Source: Alphaproteobacteria bacterium (GTDB lineage: Bacteria; Pseudomonadota; Alphaproteobacteria; Micropepsales; Micropepsaceae). From it: 64,000 nt of DNA. The DNA lies in the NCBI GenBank assembly GCA_016124385.1, contig WGNU01000001.1, positions 558,001 through 622,000 on the forward strand, written 5' to 3'. Below the pieces are notes generated by a model that was not told the DNA's origin, searched no databases, and worked only from the letters and a program-made list of their open reading frames with translations. Made by a program: the position numbers and the translations under genes. Shown here one piece after another: positions 23,252-29,766 of the stretch. Position 1 is the first letter of the stretch, and each line of letters opens with the position of its first letter.

Positions 23252-24871
23252 TCAGGAATTTTCTGGTAAAGCCGCGAAAAGCCGCAACCGAAACTCTCCG
23301 AAGGCAGAGGTCAGAGGTTCGAATCCTCTCGGGTGCGCCATCTCGCTTTGTTGGCCGAAAAATCCACCTAACGCCTTGAAAGGAAAGGCAAGATTAGGTG
23401 TTCGAAGTCCCTGTTTCCGGCAGTACGCCAGGGGCTCAAGAAAAGCCAGTCGGAGGACTGTTTTCCTCTCCACCAGATCGCCATTGGACCAGAGATTCCA
23501 AGGGTTTGACAGAAACGCGAGCGCGTGTTCGAACGACTCTTCCAAGGTAAGACGGGGCTTGCCGTTCGCCGCCAGCTTTTCTTGGGCGAGAACCTTCTCA
23601 CGCTCTAACTTCTCGATGCGCTTTTCATAAGCGGCAACGACGGTGCCGCTGCCGGTGTCAACGATCCGGTCGAGCAGCGCTTCGATCTGCTTTTCAAGCT
23701 GGGCGACGTTCGCCTTCAAGAGCTTTGCCGTCTCGCTCGCTTGAGCAAGCCGCATGTTCCAGGCGTCCTTGAACATCGCCATCATGATCTTGAACAGGTT
23801 GGAGGACGGCTGAAGGCTTTGGAGAACACCTTCAAACGCCGTTTCCAAATCTTCGCGCTTGATCGACTTGCGATAGCTCGCGCACTCCTTCGTCGCGCAG
23901 AGATAATAGGGATACTTCTGTGACTTGCCCTGCGACCAGCAGGCCGTCAGCGGCTTGCCGCAGTCGTGGCACAGGATGAAGCCGCGCAGCGGGAAATCCG
24001 CGTTGATATCCTTGCGCGCGGGAGCCTTGGCCGTGCTCTTCAAGCGCGCCTGTATCTTCTCGAACGTCTCGAAGCTGATAAGCCCTTCGTGCTGGCCCTT
24101 GCGCAGCCCAACGCCCCAATTCGGCGCTTCGATATACCCGGCATAGACGACGCGGGTCAGCAGGTCATGGACACGTTGGTTGCGTATCTCGCCGTTCGGC
24201 AAGTCCTTTGGGAAGGACGGTTGCCGCTCAAGGAAGCGCTTGACCTCAACCTGCGTTTCAAAGCGCCCGGAGGCATATCCTTCCAGCGCCTCTTGCAGCA
24301 CGGACGCATTCGGTTCGTCGCGCACCAGCAGCTTGCCGTGACCGCTCGCGCGCTCGTATCGATAGCCGACCGGCGCTTGAAAAACCCAATAGCCGTTTTG
24401 GGTTCGCGCCCGCATCCGGTTGATCGTTTGCTCGCCGTTCTTCTGGCGCTGATGCTGCGAGACCGAGGCGAGCAGGTTTTCGACCAGTTGCGAATCCGAG
24501 TCCTCGCCGAACTCGATGGACGGGCTGACGAGGACGCCGCCCGCATCGCCGATCTTCACCCGCAATTCGAAATGCGCCATCAGGCCGCGCGCGAGGCGGC
24601 TGATATCGTCGATGATGACCGCGTGCTGCTCCTTCCGCTGTGCCTTCAGGAAGGACAGCATGGCCTGCATACCGGGCCGCGACGTGAGGCTTCCCGAGCT
24701 ATCGTCGCGAAAGACCTCGACGACTTCATAGCCCTTGTATTTTGCGAACTCGCGGCAGCGCGTTTCCTGCGAGGCAAGACCGTCGCCGCGCACCGTTTGC
24801 TTTGCGCTCGACACGCGGCAATAGATGACTGCCTTCGTTATCTCCTGATCGTTATGGCCGTGTAAATTCAT
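23252..24871 (-). CDS. Large serine recombinase of element 2
   Basis: 539 aa in the integrated state. The resolvase domain holds the catalytic Ser in YCRVSSAKQ (residue about 21) and the Arg motif DDISRLARG. A recombinase domain follows (NGYWVFQAPVGYRYERA, RVHDLLTRVVYAGYIE), then a zinc ribbon (CHDCGKPLTACW, YYLCATKEC) and a coiled coil at about 390-450. The gene reads through the attachment site: after MAHPRG the last 23 residues are antisense tRNA-Arg and flanking DNA. In the reconstructed circular form the same frame would stop at TGA directly after MAHPRG. Confidence 0.92.
   Translation of the reverse strand: MNLHGHNDQEITKAVIYCRVSSAKQTVRGDGLASQETRCREFAKYKGYEVVEVFRDDSSGSLTSRPGMQAMLSFLKAQRKEQHAVIIDDISRLARGLMAHFELRVKIGDAGGVLVSPSIEFGEDSDSQLVENLLASVSQHQRQKNGEQTINRMRARTQNGYWVFQAPVGYRYERASGHGKLLVRDEPNASVLQEALEGYASGRFETQVEVKRFLERQPSFPKDLPNGEIRNQRVHDLLTRVVYAGYIEAPNWGVGLRKGQHEGLISFETFEKIQARLKSTAKAPARKDINADFPLRGFILCHDCGKPLTACWSQGKSQKYPYYLCATKECASYRKSIKREDLETAFEGVLQSLQPSSNLFKIMMAMFKDAWNMRLAQASETAKLLKANVAQLEKQIEALLDRIVDTGSGTVVAAYEKRIEKLEREKVLAQEKLAANGKPRLTLEESFEHALAFLSNPWNLWSNGDLVERKTVLRLAFLEPLAYCRKQGLRTPNLAFPFKALGGFFGQQSEMAHPRGFEPLTSAFGEFRLRLFAALPENS
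23296..23340 (+). repeat. attR of element 1: displaced original tRNA-Arg 3' half
   Basis: 45 bp matching 6578-6622 except for two compensating T-stem changes (AGAGG/CCTCT here). It is not a tRNA gene, since the 5' half is missing. Its last 18 bases also form the left attachment site of element 2. Confidence 0.9.
23323..23340 (+). repeat. Left attachment site of element 2
   Basis: ATCCTCTCGGGTGCGCCA, identical to 41201-41218, embedded in the displaced tRNA 3' end. The recombinase coding sequence runs through it. Confidence 0.75.
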
Positions 24872-25229
24872 GCTCTTCCATACCGGCGGTTAGGCCGGTC
24901 TCTTCATCATCTTGAGTTTCATCAAATTCATTCGATTTTACCTGATCGAAAGCTTCCTTTGGACTATTGGTGAGAACCTCGGAATCCTGTCCACATACTT
25001 CTTGCAGCGGGTGGACGCTGAAGCCGAGTTCGACGAATGTTACGACAATCGACCAGAGCGCGCGCAGAAATTCTTCCTTCTGCGCTTCGCTCAAAGTGGG
25101 ATCGTCGATGAGGGATCGATACTTCTCGATATCGACAGTGAGAACGGGCCGGGCCGACGCATCGAAGTTCTTGGCCAGGCCGTTGCCGCCTGCGTTTTCG
25201 CCATACTTCCCGTCGATAAACATCTCCAT
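24852..25229 (-). CDS. Hypothetical protein coupled to the serine recombinase
   Basis: About 125 aa from the ATG at 25229, preceded by AGAAGGGAC. A helical core (VLTVDIEKYRSLIDDPTLSE, FLRALWSIVVTFVELGFSVH) is followed by an acidic tail. It overlaps the recombinase start by 20 bases, so both are made from one message. A small partner immediately upstream of a serine recombinase could be its directionality factor, but that is inference. Confidence 0.65.
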   Translation of the reverse strand: MEMFIDGKYGENAGGNGLAKNFDASARPVLTVDIEKYRSLIDDPTLSEAQKEEFLRALWSIVVTFVELGFSVHPLQEVCGQDSEVLTNSPKEAFDQVKSNEFDETQDDEETGLTAGMEEHEFTRP

Positions 25230-25293
25230 GTCCCTTCTTTCAGTATACATCTAAAGGTAGTGACCCGACAAATTTCCGACCCGGATTCCCTTG

Positions 25294-25605
25294 CTAGAAT
25301 GGGATTTCATCGTCCGTCTCTCCTCTGGAATTGTCGTAATCATTCAATCCGCAGTAGAGCGCTTCGATCTCTGTCGGCGCTTCCCAGTCCGCGTCATCCA
25401 TGCGCGCTAGGAGCGCCGTGTTGGAGTAACCTTCGAGCTGATCCTCTGCCGTGCCGTCGGGATCGGCATCCGCATGCTGCATGGCCCACCAGCGCGCGAA
25501 CTCGTAAGCGCGCCGGTCAAAGCGCAGCCACGCGAACACCGTGCGGCCATCCTTGGAAAAACGCGTACCTTTGCGTTGATGCTTTTTCTTTCGCTTCGCT
25601 TTCAT
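25294..25605 (-). CDS. Hypothetical protein, 103 aa
   Basis: The start at 25605 (MKAKRKKKHQRKG) gives a strongly basic N-terminus, followed by an acidic, Trp-rich body (TVFAWLRFDRRAYEFARWWA) and an acidic C-terminus. It follows the membrane protein gene by 10 bases. Not recognised. Confidence 0.5.
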   Translation of the reverse strand: MKAKRKKKHQRKGTRFSKDGRTVFAWLRFDRRAYEFARWWAMQHADADPDGTAEDQLEGYSNTALLARMDDADWEAPTEIEALYCGLNDYDNSRGETDDEIPF

Positions 25606-25615
25606 AGCCTTGTCC

Positions 25616-25960
25616 TCACACGATCCGCCGCCAATCAAGCGGCAGGAATTTGAAGACCTGGCAGCTTTCCCCGTACTCCGGGAACTCGACCCGCCGTCCC
25701 TGCATGCCGTAATAGGCGCAGTAATCGACCGACCGGCACGGCTGCCCCGGCCTCATGGGATGGCGGCACTCGTAGTCCCAGCCGACATGCGGCGTTCCTA
25801 CGGCGAGCACGAACGCGACTGCGCCGCCGAAGACGAGCGCGCGCGGACGCATGAGAAGCACACGCGCGAAGCGACCGACAGCCTTAAGCGTCCGCGCGAG
25901 CGACCCTTCCGGTTTGCGCGGCAATCCCGCGCCGACGACTTCGATATCGAACTCATTCAT
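25616..25960 (-). CDS. Hypothetical membrane protein, 114 aa
   Basis: One transmembrane helix at about 38-55 (RALVFGGAVAFVLAVGTPHV), then a Cys-rich exterior part (YECRHPMRPGQPCRSVDYCA). It overlaps the coupling protein gene by 8 bases, suggesting co-expression and perhaps a role at the membrane during transfer. Confidence 0.55.
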   Translation of the reverse strand: MNEFDIEVVGAGLPRKPEGSLARTLKAVGRFARVLLMRPRALVFGGAVAFVLAVGTPHVGWDYECRHPMRPGQPCRSVDYCAYYGMQGRRVEFPEYGESCQVFKFLPLDWRRIV

Positions 25961-27635
25961 CGCTCTTGTCCTTTCGGCGGTAATTCAGTTGCAGGCGCGG
26001 CAGCGCCAGCGGATAGGTTCCTTCGACGGGATTGGGCGCAGCCCATTCCGCCCAGGGCGAGACGAACCAGAACGGCAATCGCTTTGCCCGCACCGGCGGC
26101 AGCGCCTTGATGAGCAGCAGCTGTTCATCCGCGCCCATCAGCCGGATTTCATCGGCGGACATGAGCGGCCTTCCGGTTTCGCTCAGGCTTTCGCCGATAT
26201 CGTCGTCCTCGAAGCGCCCGAGATTGAAATTCCGCGTCTTCACCGTTTGCTGGCCGAGCGCCATCGAAAGCGTTCTCGCAAGCTGATCGTCCTGCACGGC
26301 GAAGAATTGCTTCACTTCAGCCTGCGACAGGACGGTGCGCGCAGTGTGCGGCCCGTAGAGCCGGATCAGTTCGGACAGTTCTTGGACGAAGGCCCAGACG
26401 CGCACGCCAAGGCCCGGCAGCGCCGTCAGGCTTTCCGCAAGGCCGGACAGCTTGCCCATGTTTGCAAACTCATCCAGCAGGAAGAGCACTTCGCTCTTGC
26501 CGCGCGAGCGGGCGACCGCCGTGATGGCTTGCTGCGTCACAAGGCCGAGCCATGTTCCGTGCGTTGCGATCCTGTCCTGCGGGATGACGAGATAGATGCT
26601 CGCCTTGCCCTCCTTGAGCGCTTTGAAATCCACATCCGCACCGCTGACGGCACCGCCGAGCCAGCCGACCGGATCGAAGATATCGACCGCCTGCAACGCG
26701 CCTTGCCGGAAGTCTGCGAATTGCTCCGGGTTGTCCTCTAACTGATTGGCGAGGTCTTGCCCGAGATCGGCGACCATTCCGAACAGCGCGTCGGACGCGG
26801 CCATTTGACGAACGACGGCTTCGACGCGGCTTGTGCTGGAAAGCACCCGCCATAGTTCCGGCAGGGTGCAGTGTTCGGGCATACCGCGCGTTGCCAGATG
26901 CAGCATCACCGCGCGCAGGATCGTCCGCGCGCCTTCCCGGAAATAGCGGTTCCGCGCATCCTCCGGCTCGGGCAGCAATTGCAGGGCAAGCGCCTTGGCT
27001 TCGTCGGCAACGCCGCGTACAAGCGCCGGATCGTTTGCCGTGTCGATGAGCGGCTGCAAGGGATTGCAGCGGTGCTGCGGCAGGCCGTGCAGCCCCCAAG
27101 GATTAAGGACATAGACTTTCTGGCCGAGACGTTCGGCGCGATGCGCCGCCGTCACGGCGGCAAGCTCGCCCTTCGGATCGGTGACGAAGACCGAGCCCTG
27201 GAAATGCAGAAGGTTCGGGATGACGACGTTGATGCCCTTGCCCTGGCGGGCGGGGGCGACGGTCAGCAGATGCGCCTTACCGGAATAGAAAAGCGGCTGC
27301 CCGCCGAACAGTCCGAGATAAAGCCCGCGCGGATCAAGCAGCCCCGCCCGCGCGCAATCCTCTAACGACGCGAACGCGGCGGTGCCGAAGACGCCGGAAG
27401 CGTTTTCCGCGTCCTTGCGCTTTTCCTTCTGCCGCCACGCCCGGTAATAGCCGGTCAGTCCGCCGAGCATCGCGACTGCGCCGAGGAACTGGAAGAAGCC
27501 GAGATAGAGTTGATCGGCGGCACCCGGCCGCGCGCCAGTCAGCTCCGGCCAGTAACTTGCCAGAGCGAAGAAGGACACACCGGCAAGCAAAGCGCCGGTT
27601 GGCGATCCTGATTTTCGGTTAGAAGCGGGGGCCAT
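25953..27635 (-). CDS. Type IV coupling protein (TraG/VirD4 family)
   Basis: 560 aa. Two N-terminal transmembrane helices (about 14-30 and 44-64) precede the cytoplasmic ATPase. The nucleotide site is VAPARQGKGINVVIPNLL, where GKG replaces GKT/S as is common in TraG proteins. FVTDPKGELAAVTAAHRA follows, and Walker B is VLFLLDEFANMGKL. It links the relaxase-DNA complex to a secretion channel. No channel genes are present, so this protein must work with a helper's pore. Confidence 0.92.
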   Translation of the reverse strand: MAPASNRKSGSPTGALLAGVSFFALASYWPELTGARPGAADQLYLGFFQFLGAVAMLGGLTGYYRAWRQKEKRKDAENASGVFGTAAFASLEDCARAGLLDPRGLYLGLFGGQPLFYSGKAHLLTVAPARQGKGINVVIPNLLHFQGSVFVTDPKGELAAVTAAHRAERLGQKVYVLNPWGLHGLPQHRCNPLQPLIDTANDPALVRGVADEAKALALQLLPEPEDARNRYFREGARTILRAVMLHLATRGMPEHCTLPELWRVLSSTSRVEAVVRQMAASDALFGMVADLGQDLANQLEDNPEQFADFRQGALQAVDIFDPVGWLGGAVSGADVDFKALKEGKASIYLVIPQDRIATHGTWLGLVTQQAITAVARSRGKSEVLFLLDEFANMGKLSGLAESLTALPGLGVRVWAFVQELSELIRLYGPHTARTVLSQAEVKQFFAVQDDQLARTLSMALGQQTVKTRNFNLGRFEDDDIGESLSETGRPLMSADEIRLMGADEQLLLIKALPPVRAKRLPFWFVSPWAEWAAPNPVEGTYPLALPRLQLNYRRKDKSDE

Positions 27636-27807
27636 TGTCCCCCCCGTAGAAATGCTCGTTCCCCTCGCAAGGCCGGTGCTTGCCGTTCCGGCAAACCGGG
27701 CAACAGGGAAAGCGAAAGCGAAAGCGGTGATCCTGGTAGTCTACGGGCGAGAGCCCGCAGTGCGGGCAGACTTCGTAGAACGTGCCATGATGAAGACGTG
27801 TGTACAT
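27619..27807 (-). CDS. Small zinc-ribbon protein, 62 aa
   Basis: The start MYTRLHHGTFYEVCPHCGLS gives a protein with two CxxC pairs (CPHC, CPVC), aromatic residues between them and a Gly-rich tail. It overlaps the start of the coupling protein gene by 17 bases. Probably metal-binding; role unknown. Confidence 0.55.
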   Translation of the reverse strand: MYTRLHHGTFYEVCPHCGLSPVDYQDHRFRFRFPCCPVCRNGKHRPCEGNEHFYGGDNGPRF

Positions 27808-27893
27808 CAGATGACTCTTCGACTTGGCTTCGGTTGCTGCCGTGCTGATCGAAAAGGGCGGGGCAAAGGAGTGCCCCCCCCCGACCGCGCGGC

Positions 27894-28034
27894 CTACTTC
27901 TTGCCGCGATCCGCATTGCCCTGGTTCACACCGGCATCGGTGCTTTCTTTTTGCTGCGAGGGCATGCCGTTCGTATTGACCTTGCCGCCGTTCTGGCCGG
28001 TCTTGTAACCGTCGTTGTAACCGTTGTTGCTCAT
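27894..28034 (-). CDS. Small Asn/Gly/Gln-rich protein, 46 aa
   Basis: The start MSNNGYNDGYKTGQNGGK is preceded by GGAGATC. Hydrophilic and probably disordered. It lies between the zinc-ribbon gene and the divergent gene at 28206. Function unknown; it may be a real small gene because both start and ribosome site are good. Confidence 0.45.
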   Translation of the reverse strand: MSNNGYNDGYKTGQNGGKVNTNGMPSQQKESTDAGVNQGNADRGKK

Positions 28035-28205
28035 TGCGATCTCCGTTCCACCGAGCCGGGCCGGACAATCCGGCTCCGGGCTTTGATGAAAGAAAATTTG
28101 GGGATCGCCGAAGTGGCGAAACAGAAAACAAACGGAGTTTCTTAGTCCGCAGGTATCGTGCAAATCTCAGCATGGATGCGGAGATTTGCGGGACGCGAGT
28201 CGGCC

Positions 28206-29075
28206 ATGCCCTGGATCGAAACGGACGAGCAAAACAGGTTGCTATTCGAGGCCCTGACCCAACTCGCGGCGGAGAAAGGCGCGCTTGAACGGCTGACCGG
28301 CGCGATCAACGCCGACAAGCGGGCGCTGGCGACGGACCTTGCTAGGAGGGGCGACAAGCACCAGGCGAACAAGGCGTTGCTCGATCCCTCGACACTGGAC
28401 CGCTGGCAGAAGGAGGGGCTTGCGCGGCTGACGAACGCGCAGCCACATAAGAAGCGTCTCGTCTATGAGTTTCTTGAACGCTCGCCGGATTTTCGGACGG
28501 ACCTTTACCGGCCCGAGGGCCAGCTTCCGCCCGGCTTTCTCGCTTACATCGCCGAGCACGGCGCAAGGATGGTCCAGCCCTTCGTCAAAGACCTGAGCAA
28601 GCTCGACGGGGCGTTCGAGTTGTTCCGGCCCGCCTGGACGACTCCGGCGCGGCGCAACCGGGTTCTGGTGTCGCGCCTTTTGTTCACGACCAGCCGGGGC
28701 TTCACCCGCTTTCGGGAGGAACAGGATTACATCGACACCGGCTATCATGACATGCGGGTTCAGGAGACCGATGAGGGCGCGGTTCTCTTCGTCGCCGGGA
28801 GCATCATCCTTTTCGGCTTCGGCGTGAACGCGGAGCGGGTGAAGCTCTTCGTCACCGAAAGCTGGTACGACTCCCTGGATTCCCCTTCGCCTGTCATGAT
28901 GCTCAGCGGCACGATGATCGGCGTATCGGGCGGCACGCACCAGCGCGCATATCCATTCAGGGCCGTCAGAACCAAAAAGCCGTTTTCCAACATCGAGACC
29001 GGGATCGTTGATCCCTCCGATACGCGCCTGACCCCTCAGACGCTGCTGGCGCTCGGGATCGAGATACCGGCATAG
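28206..29075 (+). CDS. Hypothetical protein, 289 aa, possible regulator
   Basis: Start at ATG 28206 (MPWIETDEQNRLLFEALTQL). The first 90 residues are helical and basic, with a helix-turn-helix-like region LDRWQKEGLARLTNAQPHKK. The C-terminal 120 residues are beta-rich with a small-ligand-sensor look (GYHDMRVQETDEGAVLFVAG, SIILFGFGVNAERVKLFVTE). Divergent from the transfer genes and followed by a large palindrome, it may be the regulator of the element. I do not recognise the family. Confidence 0.6.
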   Translation: MPWIETDEQNRLLFEALTQLAAEKGALERLTGAINADKRALATDLARRGDKHQANKALLDPSTLDRWQKEGLARLTNAQPHKKRLVYEFLERSPDFRTDLYRPEGQLPPGFLAYIAEHGARMVQPFVKDLSKLDGAFELFRPAWTTPARRNRVLVSRLLFTTSRGFTRFREEQDYIDTGYHDMRVQETDEGAVLFVAGSIILFGFGVNAERVKLFVTESWYDSLDSPSPVMMLSGTMIGVSGGTHQRAYPFRAVRTKKPFSNIETGIVDPSDTRLTPQTLLALGIEIPA

Positions 29076-29115
29076 CCGCCCCCGTGAGGCTCATCCGGGC
29101 CGAATCCTCAGCGCG

Positions 29116-29147
29116 CAAGATGTGTGTTGTAGTACAACACCATCTTG
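29116..29147. promoter_or_regulatory. 32-bp inverted repeat, possible operator or hairpin
   Basis: The core GTGTTGTAGTACAACAC is a perfect palindrome around one G. Outside it, CAAGATG and CATCTTG extend the pairing by 7 bp with a one-base bulge. There is no T-tract on either strand, so it is not a classical terminator. It lies 41 bases after the 28206 gene. Confidence 0.6.
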
Positions 29148-29224
29148 GCAAGGGGGCCGCTGCGCACCCCCGTTGCATCCCCCCGGCCTTAGCGCTTTCA
29201 GGGGATCGACCCCATTCCAGCGCC

Positions 29225-29472
29225 ATCCAACCGTATCGCCGGTTGACCACTCGCAGGGAGACTTCGCTCTCCCTGCACCCATCGACTTAGGGGCGTTCCT
29301 GCCCCCAAGACCCCTGACCAACCCTACGCGGATTGGATACCGTCAGGAGCTTTCGCGCCCCTGAACCCACGAGCAAAGGGCGCTCCTGCCCTTGTGCAAT
29401 CCTGACCAACCGTGCGCCGGTTGGATGCCGCCAGCCTTCCGATGCTGGAACCCGGCCAAGGACCGTCCTTGG
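29225..29472. repeat. Three tandem 88-91 bp modules of three hairpins each
   Basis: Each module has hairpins A, B and C in the same order. A: CAACCG/CGGTTG, CCAAcCC/GGaTTGG, CCAACCG/CGGTTGG. B: GCAGGGAG/CTCCCTGC, CAGGaGC/GCcCCTG, CCAGC/GCTGG. C: GGGGC/GCCCC, AAGGGC/GCCCTT, CCAAGGA/TCCTTGG. An AACCC/CACCC word joins B to C. Pairing is kept while sequence changes, which indicates selected structure. No coding frame explains it. Confidence 0.7.
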
Positions 29473-29574
29473 ATGCGATGTTGTGGATAGGGGAAGTTCG
29501 TGCTGTCGCAGGTGCATCACATTGATGTAAGCTGATGCATGATTTACAGCGAATCGGATATGGGCAATCGAAAC

Positions 29575-29766
29575 ATGGCTACGCGCATTACGGTGAGCTT
29601 GCCCGACAAGGAGCATGCCGCCCTGGCAGCGCTCGCGCGGAAAAATGATGTGTCGCTTTCGTGGCTCACCCGCAAGGCGGTCATGGAGTTTCTGCAGCGC
29701 CACGCAAAGGGCAGCGCGCCGCTCGCCCTGGACCTTCCCTCCCGCGACAAAACGGGGACGGAATGA
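29575..29766 (+). CDS. Ribbon-helix-helix (CopG/Arc-type) DNA-binding protein
   Basis: 63 aa from MATRITVSLPDKEH; ATGs at 29539 and 29560 are alternatives. TRITVSLPDKEHAALAALAR is the ribbon and first helix, and SLSWLTRKAVMEFLQRHAKG the second helix. It is coupled by ATGA to the methyltransferase-endonuclease gene and probably acts as its controller protein, keeping endonuclease expression low until the DNA is methylated. Confidence 0.75.
   Translation: MATRITVSLPDKEHAALAALARKNDVSLSWLTRKAVMEFLQRHAKGSAPLALDLPSRDKTGTE

Larger units (their letters stand above)
6578..23340. mobile_element. Capsid-forming phage satellite (cf-PICI-like), element 1
   Basis: A 16.8-kb element between a 45-bp direct repeat of the tRNA-Arg 3' half. 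Gene content from right to left is: tyrosine integrase, HNH-like gene, a short rightward regulatory cluster with a Cro/CI-like repressor, small leftward genes, two MerR-like regulators, an AlpA-like protein, a primase/helicase module, then HK97-type portal, protease, capsid, connectors, HNH, small and large terminase. There are no tail, tape-measure, baseplate, endolysin or holin genes. Known capsid-forming phage-inducible islands have this same size and gene set and borrow tails from a helper phage. A prophage deleted for its tail half is the main alternative, but no gene remnants are seen at the terminase end, which abuts the attachment site. Confidence 0.8.

Noticed and set aside
23296-23340. 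Possible second tRNA-Arg gene
   Set aside because: Only the 3' half is present; acceptor 5' strand, D-arm and half the anticodon stem are missing, so it is an attachment-site remnant.
29225-29472. CRISPR array
   Set aside because: Modules are about 90 bp without identical repeats or unique spacers, and no cas genes are nearby.
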